Positions 1 to 7,027 of a DNA stretch of 20,247 bases are shown piece by piece. Position 1 is the first letter of the stretch; every line of letters begins with the position of its first letter. The notes beneath the pieces were generated by a model, which made no database searches, was not told where the DNA came from, and saw only the letters and a program-made list of their open reading frames with translations. This DNA comes from an uncultured Eubacteriales bacterium. GTDB lineage: Bacteria; Bacillota; Clostridia; Oscillospirales; Oscillospiraceae. A program made the translations under genes and the position numbers. The DNA is taken from positions 1 through 20,247 of the forward strand of contig URBH01000042.1 in assembly GCA_900546075.1 (NCBI GenBank), written 5' to 3'.

Positions 1-11
1 CTAAAAACGAA

Positions 12-107
12 GTCAATACATTTCTTACCGCCGCCCAGGCGGTCTGCCGTGGAACGGCAGAATAAAATGATGAAATCATTTTATTAAGAAATAGTATTAT
101 GACAAAG
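12..107. repeat. Small structured element: four abutting helices, MITE/REP-like or structured RNA
   Basis: Three perfect hairpins sit back to back: 27-43 (6 bp stem, loop 33-37), 44-60 (7 bp, loop GGA) and 61-85 (11 bp, loop GAA). The sequences just outside also pair: 12-26 (GTCAATACATTTCTT) with 86-103 (AAGAAATAGTATTATGAC), 15 bp with a 1-nt and a 2-nt bulge. The four helices meet with no unpaired base at the junction. The 8-mer AAAACGAA occurs at 4-11 and again at 108-115, exactly bordering 12-107, which would fit a target-site duplication, although the flank is A-rich. No ORF lies inside. The structure is seen in sequence; calling it a mobile miniature element or a leader RNA of gltX is inference. 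Confidence 0.6.
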
Positions 108-131
108 AAAACGAAAAAGAGGTAGTTTATT

Positions 132-1775
132 ATGGATTATCAGGCGCTTGCCGAATTGCTTTTTCCCGATGTGACCGAAACCCCCGAACAGCTGGAAGCC
201 CGGTTCCCCCAGCGCAATCTTCCCGAGGGCGCGGTGGTTTCCCGGATGGCTCCCTCCCCTACCGGATTTGTCCACCTGGGCAATCTGGTGCAGGGCACGA
301 TTTCGGAACGAATGACCCACCAGTCCGGCGGCGTGCTGTACCTCCGGGTGGAGGATACCGACGCCAAGCGGGAGATTCCCGGCGCGGTGGAGGTGCTGAT
401 CAACACCCTGAAATTCTACAACATCAACTTTGACGAGGGCGCTACCGTGGACGGCGACGACGGCGCTTACGGCCCCTACCGTCAGCGTCAGAGAGCCGCG
501 ATCTACCATGTTTACGCCAAGAAGCTGGTGTCCGAGGGCAAGGCCTACCCCTGCTTCTGCACGGAGGACGAGCTGTCCGTCCTTCGGGAAAAGCAGGAAG
601 CGAACAAGGAGACCACCGGCTACTACGGCAAATACGCCGTCTGGCGCGACCGTCCCATGGAGGACATTCAGGCGCAGTTGGCCGCCGGAAATCCCTGGGT
701 TCTCCGGTTCCGTTCCGAGGGCAGCATTGACCGTCAGTTCAAATTCGACGATCTGGTAAAAGGCAAGCTGACCATTACGGAGAACAACGTCGATCACGTG
801 CTTCTCAAATCCGACGGCATCCCCACCTATCACTTTGCCCACGCCGTGGATGACCACCTCATGCGCACCACCCATGTCGTCCGGGGCGACGAGTGGCTGC
901 CCAGCCTGCCCTTCCACATTCAGCTGTTCCAGGCGCTGGGCTTCAAGCTGCCCAAGTACGTCCACATTGGACCCTTGATGAAGATGGACGGCAGCTCCAA
1001 GCGCAAGCTGTCCAAGCGTAAAGACCCGGAGCTGGCGCTGACCTACTACAAGGCCGAGGGCTTCCCTATCCCCTCCGTGCGGGAATATATCATGACCGTG
1101 CTGAACTCCAATTTTGAGGACTGGCGGCGGGCGAACCCCGACGCGGACATTGAATCCTTCAAGTTCAGCCCCAAGAAGCTGAACCCCGCCGGCAGCCTGT
1201 TCGATTACGCCAAGCTGGTAGATGTGTCGAAAAACGTCATTTCCCGCATGACCGCGGAGGACGTGTACGCCCAGTTGCTGGATTGGGCGAAGGAGTTCGA
1301 CACCGACTTTGCCGCGAAGCTGGAAGCAGGCCCGGACTACGCAAAGCGGATCCTCGCCATCGGTCGTGGCGGCAAGAAGCCGAGAAAAGACCTGGCCGTC
1401 TGGAAGGACGCCAAGCCCTACATGGGATTTTTCTACGACGAGTACCTGGAAGCGCCTGTCTGGGACGAAACATTCTCCAAGACCGTCATCCGGGACGTAC
1501 TGGAGCGCTTCCTGAACGTCTACGACTTTGTCGACGATTCCGCCGCATGGTTTGCCAAGGTCAAGGAAATCACCGAGGCCATCGGCTTCACCACGGATAT
1601 GAAAGCCTACAAGGCGAACCCCGCCGCCTTCCCCGGCACAGTGGCCGATGTTTCCACCTTCCTGCGGCAGGCAGTCACCGGAAAGACCGACAGCCCCGAC
1701 CTGTACACCATCATGCAGATTCTGGGCTGCGATCGCACCGTCGGACGCATCCGGGATTGCATTTCCCACCTGTAA
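132..1775 (+). CDS. gltX: Glutamate--tRNA ligase
   Basis: Cytoplasmic class I aminoacyl-tRNA synthetase that charges tRNA with glutamate using ATP. The protein has 547 residues. The HIGH-type signature is present as H48-L-G-N51 after APSPTGF, and the KMSKS-type loop is K292-L-S-K-R296 after a run GSSKRK. It is longer than the usual bacterial enzyme of about 480-500 residues, as in a clostridial clade. The start is supported by AGAGG at 118-122, nine bases before the ATG. The gene stands alone behind the structured element at 12-107 and ends six bases before a terminator hairpin. In such bacteria Gln-tRNA is usually made through GatCAB; nothing in the window tells whether this enzyme is non-discriminating. 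Confidence 0.95.
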   Translation: MDYQALAELLFPDVTETPEQLEARFPQRNLPEGAVVSRMAPSPTGFVHLGNLVQGTISERMTHQSGGVLYLRVEDTDAKREIPGAVEVLINTLKFYNINFDEGATVDGDDGAYGPYRQRQRAAIYHVYAKKLVSEGKAYPCFCTEDELSVLREKQEANKETTGYYGKYAVWRDRPMEDIQAQLAAGNPWVLRFRSEGSIDRQFKFDDLVKGKLTITENNVDHVLLKSDGIPTYHFAHAVDDHLMRTTHVVRGDEWLPSLPFHIQLFQALGFKLPKYVHIGPLMKMDGSSKRKLSKRKDPELALTYYKAEGFPIPSVREYIMTVLNSNFEDWRRANPDADIESFKFSPKKLNPAGSLFDYAKLVDVSKNVISRMTAEDVYAQLLDWAKEFDTDFAAKLEAGPDYAKRILAIGRGGKKPRKDLAVWKDAKPYMGFFYDEYLEAPVWDETFSKTVIRDVLERFLNVYDFVDDSAAWFAKVKEITEAIGFTTDMKAYKANPAAFPGTVADVSTFLRQAVTGKTDSPDLYTIMQILGCDRTVGRIRDCISHL

Positions 1776-1780
1776 TTGCA

Positions 1781-1813
1781 AATTGCCCGGCGTCCATTTG
1801 ACGCCGGGCAATT
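1781..1813. terminator. Bidirectional terminator between gltX and the HD gene
   Basis: A 14-bp perfect stem (1781-1794 with 1800-1813) with loop CATTT lies between two convergent genes. AT-rich sequence borders both sides, so it can end transcription from gltX on the + strand and from the HD-domain gene on the - strand. Confidence 0.85.
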
Positions 1814-1816
1814 ATA

Positions 1817-2473
1817 TTATACCAACAGCTGCCCGTTGATCACCAGATGGAACGTCAGTCCCAGCGCCTGCGCCGCCTTCTGGCACAGAAGCATCCGCTT
1901 CATGAATATTTCCAGATATTCCATCACGGAACCAAGCTCCGTATCCACCGTCAGAATCAGACGGATGCTGGTGCGCTGCTCGTCAAATTCCAGATGGCAG
2001 TCCGTTACGGAGTAGTTCACCCGGTCGTGGATGTCCAGCGCAACGGTGGCCTTGTCCCGCACTCTAGAACGGCGGACGTCGGATTTGTCCGCCAGAATCA
2101 GCGCCGCCGCGAAGGCGCTCACCGGCTGGCCGGTGCCCTCATCGTGGTTGCCGATGGCCGTGACGATGGCGGCGATCTCCTCCGGCGGAAAGTTCATTCT
2201 GTCCAGAATCCGGAACGCCATCACCGCGCCGCTCTGGCTGTGATCCACCCGGTTCACCACATTGCCGATGTCATGGAGATATCCGGCGATTTTCACCAGC
2301 TCCACGGTTCTCTCCGGGTAGCCCAGCGTTTCCAGAATCCAGCCCGCCGTCTGGGCGACCCGGGTCACATGCTGGAAGCTGTGCTCCGTAAATCCGAGAG
2401 CCTTCAGCGATGCGTCCGCCTGGTCGATGTACACCCTGACCGCTTCGTCCTGTTTCACCTGTTCGTAAGTCAT
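1817..2473 (-). CDS. HD-domain metal-dependent phosphohydrolase, substrate unknown
   Basis: Soluble protein of 218 residues. Residues pattern as an HD superfamily hydrolase: H35, H67-D68 (in LHDIG), H110-D111 and D129 (in ADKSD), the set that binds one or two divalent metals and cleaves phosphate esters. The specific substrate (nucleotide, signalling nucleotide or other) cannot be read from the sequence. An upstream ATG at 2521 would add 16 residues, but I chose 2473 because AGGAGG (2480-2485) sits six bases before it and the added stretch would be encoded by a leader hairpin (2488-2506). The gene is divergent from the pullulanase gene and convergent with gltX, so it is monocistronic. Confidence 0.8.
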   Translation of the reverse strand: MTYEQVKQDEAVRVYIDQADASLKALGFTEHSFQHVTRVAQTAGWILETLGYPERTVELVKIAGYLHDIGNVVNRVDHSQSGAVMAFRILDRMNFPPEEIAAIVTAIGNHDEGTGQPVSAFAAALILADKSDVRRSRVRDKATVALDIHDRVNYSVTDCHLEFDEQRTSIRLILTVDTELGSVMEYLEIFMKRMLLCQKAAQALGLTFHLVINGQLLV

Positions 2474-2487
2474 TGTTTTCCTCCTGT

Positions 2488-2506
2488 GGTATCCCGCCGG
2501 GATACC
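2488..2506 (-). promoter_or_regulatory. Leader hairpin directly upstream of the HD gene ribosome site
   Basis: A perfect hairpin with 8-bp arms (GGTATCCC / GGGATACC, loop GCC) ends two bases before the AGGAGG of the HD-domain gene. In the mRNA this would place a stable stem against the Shine-Dalgarno sequence. It could stabilise the 5' end or modulate initiation; the role is inferred. Confidence 0.5.
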
Positions 2507-2572
2507 TTCTTTCTTTATCATTTCTGTTTCCTTTTCACTTTATCCAATCTATGTAAAATTTGTTACCGGGAA

Positions 2573-2593
2573 ATTGTAAAGCTTCTTTACAAT
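2573..2593. promoter_or_regulatory. Palindromic operator-like site in the divergent control region
   Basis: The arms ATTGTAAAG (2573-2581) and CTTTACAAT (2585-2593) are perfect inverted repeats around CTT. A further copy of CTTCTTTAC at 2602-2610 repeats the right side of the palindrome 20 bases downstream and overlaps the -35 box of the pullulanase promoter. The region (2474-2683) divides the HD gene from the pullulanase gene, so a dimeric regulator could act on both. The regulator is unknown. Confidence 0.5.
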
Positions 2594-2605
2594 CACGCCT
2601 TCTTC

Positions 2606-2634
2606 TTTACTTCCCCCGCGGACTGTGCTATACT
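2606..2634 (+). promoter_or_regulatory. Sigma-A promoter of the pullulanase-Nudix gene
   Basis: -35 TTTACT (2606-2611), 17-base spacer, and -10 TATACT (2629-2634) preceded by TG at 2626-2627, making an extended -10. A start near 2641 would give a leader of roughly 40 bases before the ATG at 2684. Confidence 0.65.
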
Positions 2635-2683
2635 TTAGGAACGATTTCCGGTTTTCCGGTAAAAATAAGGAGCATCCGCCACT

Positions 2684-4990
2684 ATGTATGAACAATATTC
2701 TTCTCAGGAATTTGAAGAAAAATACACCTATTCCGGCAGTTTAGGCACGTTCTGGACGCCGGAAAGAACCGCTTTTCGCCTGTGGGCGCCCACCGCTGAG
2801 GCGGTTTCCATCCGCCTGTACCGCAGCGGCGACCCGGGTGCCGATGATCTTCTTGCCCAGCTTCGGATGCAGCCCGACGTCTGCGGCACATGGACGGCGG
2901 AACGGTTCGGAAATCTGAACGGCATTTACTACACCTACCTCGTCACCGTGGACGGTCAGACCCGGGAGGTCTGCGACCCCTACGCCAAGGCTGCCGGTGT
3001 CAACGGCTGCCGAGGGATGATTCTGGACATGGCGTCCGTCAATCCCCCGCAGTGGGATACCGACGCAGACCCCCACGCCGGGAAGTCTATCACCGACGCC
3101 GTTCTCTACGAGCTGCACGTCCGTGACCTGTCCGCCGACGCCAGCGCCCATATTGAGAACAAGGGCAAGTTTCTGGGTCTGACCGAAACCGGCACAAAGA
3201 CCCGGCGCGGCCATCCCACCGGCCTTGACCACATCAAGGCGCTGGGCGTCACCCATGTCCACCTCCTGCCAATGTATGACTTCGGCTTCACCGACGAGAG
3301 CCAACCTCATCCCCAGTACAACTGGGGCTACGACCCGGTGAATTACAATGTCCCCGAAGGCTCCTACGCCACCGACCCGTTTCACGGCGCTGTCCGGGTA
3401 GCAGAAGTGAAGCGGATGGTCAAGGCGCTCCACGACAACGGCCTGAGCGTGGTCATGGACGTGGTGTACAACCACGTATACGACGCCGGGGCATTCTGCT
3501 TCAACCAGATCGTCCCCGGCTATTTCAGCCGTATCAGCAGTGACGGCAAATACTCCAACGGCTCCTTCTGCGGCAACGACACTGCCTCCGAGCGGAGCAT
3601 GGTGCGCAAGTACATCGTGGATTCCGTTTGCTACTGGGCGGACGAGTACCACATGGACGGCTTCCGCTTCGATATTGCCAGTCTGATCGACACCGTGACC
3701 ATCAATGAGATCATGTCCGCCGTTCACCGGAAGCACCCCAACGTGATCTTCTACGGCGAGGGCTGGGACATGAAGACCGAGCTGACCAAACCCGGTGTCC
3801 GGCTGGCGGTGCAGACCAATTCCGAGATGGTTCCCGGCTTCGGCTTCTTCAGCGACACCATCCGGGATTTACTGCGGGGTACTACCTTTGAAAGCACCGC
3901 GCCGGGCTTCGTCGCCGGCGCAGTCGTACCCAAAGAGGCGCTGGAAGCCTGCTTCATGGGGATGCCGTCCTGGGCGGCTCAGCCAGACCAGTGCGTGAAT
4001 TACGCCTCCTGCCACGACAATACCACCCTCTTTGACCGTATCGCCCTCACCGCCCCGGACGCGCCTGTCGAAACCCGGATTCGGATGAACAACCTCGCCG
4101 CCGCGTTTTATATGCTGTCCCAGGGCGTCCCCTTCCTGCAAGCCGGTGAGGAAATGCTCCGCACCAAGCCCGGAAAGCACCGCGGCTTTGACGACAACAG
4201 CTACCGCTCCCCGGACAGCGTCAATTCTCTGAAATGGGCGACTCTGGACAAGCCGGAATATCAGGACGTTCTCAGCTACTATAAGGGTTTGATCGCCTTC
4301 CGGAAAGCCCACGGGGCGCTTCGTCTGTCTACCCGGGAGGATGTTCAGCGCCATGTCCACCCGGTGTGTTGCGAAAATGAGCACTGCGTGGCGTTCCGTA
4401 TTGACGAGTCGGAGGGGGAAATCTTCGCCGTCTTCAATGCCGACGCCCAGCCCGTCCCCATTGCCCTGCCGGAGGGACATTGGAATGTGAACATCCGGGA
4501 CAGCCGCGCCGGAACGGAAACCATGGAAACGGTGTCCGGAACGGTTTCTGTCTCCCCCATTTCCGCCATGGTTCTGACCCGCAGAAAAGCCATCGAGGTC
4601 GTGGCGGGGCTGATCTGGGACAAGGACAAATTTCTGATCTGCCAGCGCCCGGAAAGCAAGGCACGGGGGCTGCTCTGGGAATTTCCCGGCGGCAAGGTGG
4701 AAGCGGGCGAAACACTGCCCCAGGCTTTGCGGCGGGAGTGCATGGAGGAACTGGCCGTCAAGCTGGACGTCCGCGACCGCTTCATGCAGGTCGAACACAA
4801 ATACCCGGACATTTTCATCCGCCTGACGCTGTTCCACTGCGTCATCTCCGAAGGCGTCCCCCAGGCGCTGGAACACAACGCCCTGCGCTGGATTCACCCC
4901 AGCGAAACGAAAAATTTCACCTTCTGTCCCGCCGACACGGATATTTTGAAAGAAATTGACCGGGTGTACGGCGGCAAGAAACCGCTCTGA
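2684..4990 (+). CDS. pulA: Type I pullulanase (GH13) fused to a C-terminal Nudix hydrolase domain
   Basis: A 768-residue protein. Residues about 15-100 look like a CBM48-type N-terminal domain (FRLWAPTAEAV). Residues about 130-560 are a GH13 catalytic barrel with the type I pullulanase signature YNWGYDP (212-218), DVVYNH (259-264), nucleophile D330 in GFRFDIASL, acid/base E359 in GEGWD, and H444-D445 in ASCHDN. It should cleave alpha-1,6 branches of glycogen, pullulan or limit dextrin. No signal peptide is seen, so it acts inside the cell. After a beta-rich C domain ending near residue 634, a MutT-like domain follows with no linker. Its Nudix box is complete: G670, E676, R684-E685, E688-E689 (the usual later G is A691). 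Nudix substrates are typically oxidised or other nucleoside diphosphates. The ribosome site AAGGAG is at 2667-2672. Confidence 0.9.
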   Translation: MYEQYSSQEFEEKYTYSGSLGTFWTPERTAFRLWAPTAEAVSIRLYRSGDPGADDLLAQLRMQPDVCGTWTAERFGNLNGIYYTYLVTVDGQTREVCDPYAKAAGVNGCRGMILDMASVNPPQWDTDADPHAGKSITDAVLYELHVRDLSADASAHIENKGKFLGLTETGTKTRRGHPTGLDHIKALGVTHVHLLPMYDFGFTDESQPHPQYNWGYDPVNYNVPEGSYATDPFHGAVRVAEVKRMVKALHDNGLSVVMDVVYNHVYDAGAFCFNQIVPGYFSRISSDGKYSNGSFCGNDTASERSMVRKYIVDSVCYWADEYHMDGFRFDIASLIDTVTINEIMSAVHRKHPNVIFYGEGWDMKTELTKPGVRLAVQTNSEMVPGFGFFSDTIRDLLRGTTFESTAPGFVAGAVVPKEALEACFMGMPSWAAQPDQCVNYASCHDNTTLFDRIALTAPDAPVETRIRMNNLAAAFYMLSQGVPFLQAGEEMLRTKPGKHRGFDDNSYRSPDSVNSLKWATLDKPEYQDVLSYYKGLIAFRKAHGALRLSTREDVQRHVHPVCCENEHCVAFRIDESEGEIFAVFNADAQPVPIALPEGHWNVNIRDSRAGTETMETVSGTVSVSPISAMVLTRRKAIEVVAGLIWDKDKFLICQRPESKARGLLWEFPGGKVEAGETLPQALRRECMEELAVKLDVRDRFMQVEHKYPDIFIRLTLFHCVISEGVPQALEHNALRWIHPSETKNFTFCPADTDILKEIDRVYGGKKPL

Positions 4991-5032
4991 GAAAGTGCCA
5001 TCGTCGATTTTCCCAAACGAGCGAACCAATTC

Positions 5033-5061
5033 TTGACATTTGACGGCATTTTTACTATAAT
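5033..5061 (+). promoter_or_regulatory. Perfect-consensus sigma-A promoter for the cytidylate-kinase-like gene
   Basis: TTGACA (5033-5038), a 17-base spacer and TATAAT (5056-5061) match the housekeeping consensus in every position. It lies between the pullulanase stop and the next gene; no terminator is visible after the pullulanase gene. Confidence 0.9.
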
Positions 5062-5068
5062 AGTAGTA

Positions 5069-5089
5069 GGAGAAGCCACTGCATTCTCC
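5069..5089 (+). promoter_or_regulatory. 5' leader hairpin abutting the ribosome site
   Basis: GGAGAA (5069-5074) pairs with TTCTCC (5084-5089) around a nine-base loop, starting about where transcription should begin and ending one base before AAGGAGG (5091-5097). Such a stem at the very 5' end may stabilise the mRNA. The left arm itself resembles a Shine-Dalgarno sequence. Confidence 0.5.
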
Positions 5090-5103
5090 GAAGGAGGTTC
5101 TTT

Positions 5104-5715
5104 ATGGAAAAGAAAATCATCACCATCAGTCGTGAATTTGGTTCCGGCGGACGCACCATCGGCCACAAGGTCGCCGAGCGGCTGGGCATTCCCTTCTATG
5201 ACAAGGAGCTGGTCAATCAGGTCGCCCTGGAATCCGGCTTCGCCCCCAAATTTGTGGAAGAGCACGGCGAGCATTCCCCCAGCAGCAGTCTGTTTTCCTA
5301 CGCTTTCGCCCCCCAGGGCGTTCCCGGCGTGATGAACGGCCTGTCCACAGCCGATTTCCTGTGGAATATCCAGTGCAGCGTGATTCTTCAGCTGGCGGAG
5401 AAGGGTGCCTGCGTCATCGTCGGCCGGAACGCGGACTACATTCTGAAAGATCGTCCCGACGCGCTGCATACCTTCATTTTCGCGGATATGGCCTTCCGCG
5501 CCGACCGCATCGTCCGCCTGTACGGTGAATCCGACAAGAGTCCGGAGGCGCGTCTGAACGAGAAGGATAAGCGCCGCCGCGTGAACTACCAGCACTACAC
5601 CGGCCGCACCTGGGGTCAGTCCCAGAATTACGGCATCTGCCTGAATTCCGGCATTCTCGGCATTGACCAGTGTGTCGATATCATCGTCGGCGCCGTGGAA
5701 AATTCCAAAAAGTAA
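5104..5715 (+). CDS. Cytidylate kinase-like family protein
   Basis: A 203-residue cytoplasmic P-loop protein. It opens with a beta strand and glycine-rich loop (IITISREFGSGGRTIG, residues 5-20) and continues with the LGIPFYDKEL segment and a second strand and nucleotide-binding-like segment (ACVIVGRNADYIL). This is the layout of the cytidylate-kinase-like (Cytidylate_kin2) family common in Clostridia, distinct from classical CMP kinase. Phosphoryl transfer is expected, but the true substrate is not established for the family. The ATG follows AAGGAGG by six bases. Transcription comes from the consensus promoter at 5033-5061 and ends at the hairpin 5728-5753. Confidence 0.85.
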   Translation: MEKKIITISREFGSGGRTIGHKVAERLGIPFYDKELVNQVALESGFAPKFVEEHGEHSPSSSLFSYAFAPQGVPGVMNGLSTADFLWNIQCSVILQLAEKGACVIVGRNADYILKDRPDALHTFIFADMAFRADRIVRLYGESDKSPEARLNEKDKRRRVNYQHYTGRTWGQSQNYGICLNSGILGIDQCVDIIVGAVENSKK

Positions 5716-5727
5716 ATTACATAAGTT

Positions 5728-5753
5728 TGCCCTGCACCTTCCGGTGCAGGGCA
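5728..5753. terminator. Terminator between convergent cytidylate-kinase-like and DUF4317 genes
   Basis: An 11-bp perfect stem (TGCCCTGCACC with GGTGCAGGGCA, loop TTCC) followed by ATTCTTTAT on the + strand. On the - strand it lies 11 bases past the DUF4317 stop and is followed by AAACTTATG, a weaker T tract. Confidence 0.85.
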
Positions 5754-5764
5754 TTCTTTATGAA

Positions 5765-6922
5765 TCAGACGTTGGCCGTTTCCTTTTCGGAATCGGAAAT
5801 GTTGATATTGACGCCGTTGACTTCCACATTCTCGTCGGCGGAGATCAGAATGTACTTCACGCCGCCGATGACGCGGGTCTCGATCAGGTCGCTTCTGGCG
5901 GGGTCTACCTTGATGACCACGTCCGGGGTCTTCACCTCAAAATGCTTGTTGTCAATGATGTTCTTGGGGTGCAGGTCGGCCTCGAAGCCGAAGGTCTCAT
6001 CGTAGTCCACGCTGAATTTGGCCAGATGCTCCTGGGAAACGCCGCAGGAGGTCAGCACCTCCTTCACGTCCTCCTTGGAGATCATCAGGGGTTCCGGCAC
6101 CTTGCTTTCCTTGTGCAGCTCGATGCGCTGGCACAGCTGGTCGTGAACCGTCTGCACCACGTCCAGACTGCAATCCTCCCCCAGGGACGTGGTGAGCAGC
6201 GCCTCGAAGGACTTCTTCTGCTCGGCGGCGGGCTGAGGCACCGGGGTGTTGAACACCGCCTCAATCAGCCCATCCTGAGACGCCGTGATGTCGTGGGTGT
6301 AGTACAGGGCGTTATAGATGTTGGTCGCCCGGTCGTCAAAGGCCGGGAACAGGAATCCCAGCGCAGGGGCGGAGACCATCTGGTTCATCGCGCCGTCGTG
6401 GAACAGCTTTTCCTCCGGGACGTAGTGAAGATTCGCCTTGGTCTGCTTGACGGGGCAGATGGCGCAGAGAATAAAGGTGTAGGTCTCGTCGGAATTGTCC
6501 GCCTGAGAATCGCCGTCCTTGCTCTTGAAGGGAACGTCGTAGCTGTCGCAGCACAGCAGAATCAGGTAATTGCCCTCGATGGTAACGGTGTCGATGATCT
6601 TCTGGCAAAATTCCCGGCGAAGATTGTCGTCCGCCAGCTTGGTTTCCCGCAAATCCATGAGCATTTTATGCTCCGGAGAGCCTGCCACCTGACTAGTCTT
6701 GAAGGTGATGTCAATGAGATTCTTGCCGATGGCACCGGAAAGGGAGCGGCGCAGAAGGGCAAAATATTTGTCGGACTCATTCTCCGGCATGATGCCGGTA
6801 CTCTGGCGGAACTCGGAGATGACCTCCTTATTGTCGTTCACATAGCAGCCGTAAATGGCCGTGATATTGCTGCGATCCCGCCGCAGATGCCGCCGGATCT
6901 CGCCGATTTCCTTATCATTCAT
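5765..6922 (-). CDS. DUF4317 family protein
   Basis: A 385-residue soluble protein without signal peptide or membrane span. The start (NDKEIGEIRRHLRRDRSNITAIYGCYV) and overall length match the DUF4317 family found in Clostridia, whose function is unknown. Residues about 130-190 contain a hydrophobic strand (NYLILLCCDSYDVPF) and a Cys-containing segment (FILCAICPV). Late in the protein there is a strand-rich region (IKVDPARSDLIETRVIGGVKYILI). GAGGG stands seven bases before the ATG. The gene is a single unit with its own -10 box. No function should be assigned. Confidence 0.8.
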   Translation of the reverse strand: MNDKEIGEIRRHLRRDRSNITAIYGCYVNDNKEVISEFRQSTGIMPENESDKYFALLRRSLSGAIGKNLIDITFKTSQVAGSPEHKMLMDLRETKLADDNLRREFCQKIIDTVTIEGNYLILLCCDSYDVPFKSKDGDSQADNSDETYTFILCAICPVKQTKANLHYVPEEKLFHDGAMNQMVSAPALGFLFPAFDDRATNIYNALYYTHDITASQDGLIEAVFNTPVPQPAAEQKKSFEALLTTSLGEDCSLDVVQTVHDQLCQRIELHKESKVPEPLMISKEDVKEVLTSCGVSQEHLAKFSVDYDETFGFEADLHPKNIIDNKHFEVKTPDVVIKVDPARSDLIETRVIGGVKYILISADENVEVNGVNINISDSEKETANV

Positions 6923-6957
6923 GGTTTTCCCTCGCTTGTGTGTTGAAATGCCCGAAC

Positions 6958-6966
6958 ATTATATCA
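6958..6966 (-). promoter_or_regulatory. Extended -10 promoter of the DUF4317 gene
   Basis: On the - strand TGATATAAT reads from 6966 to 6958, a TG-extended -10 box about 35 bases before the ATG. No good -35 box is seen at normal spacing (TTGACT is 22 bases upstream), which extended -10 promoters tolerate. Confidence 0.6.
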
Positions 6967-6995
6967 CATCAAAACGGAAAAATCCAGTCAAAATC

Positions 6996-7021
6996 GAAGG
7001 CGGGCGCTTTCGCCCGCCTTC
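6996..7021 (-). terminator. Terminator of the sigma / anti-sigma unit
   Basis: An 11-bp perfect stem (6996-7006 with 7011-7021) with loop CTTT. On the - strand it starts six bases after the stop codon of the membrane protein and is followed by GATTTTGACTGGATTTTT. Confidence 0.85.
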
Positions 7022-7027
7022 ACCATG

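Noticed and set aside
12..103. tRNA or T-box reading of the structured element
   Set aside because: Loops are only 3-5 bases, the junction has no unpaired bases, there is no TTC arm or anticodon loop, and no T-box sequence or terminator/antiterminator pair.
84..1811. Long open frame on the - strand across gltX (575 codons)
   Set aside because: It is the antisense shadow of a clear GltX gene in GC-rich DNA; its sequence has no recognisable domain.
2519..2521. Upstream ATG as start of the HD gene
   Set aside because: A weaker ribosome site, and the extra residues would be encoded by the leader hairpin; the ATG at 2473 has AGGAGG at ideal spacing.
4560..4600. Frameshift or missed stop between pullulanase and Nudix parts
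   Set aside because: The frame is continuous with sensible residues on both sides (VLTRRKAIEVVAGLIW); no evidence of an error within the sequence itself, though reads would settle it.
5663..6946. Long open frame on the + strand across the DUF4317 gene
   Set aside because: Low-complexity Val/Gly/His-rich antisense translation without a ribosome site; the - strand gene has promoter, ribosome site and family match.
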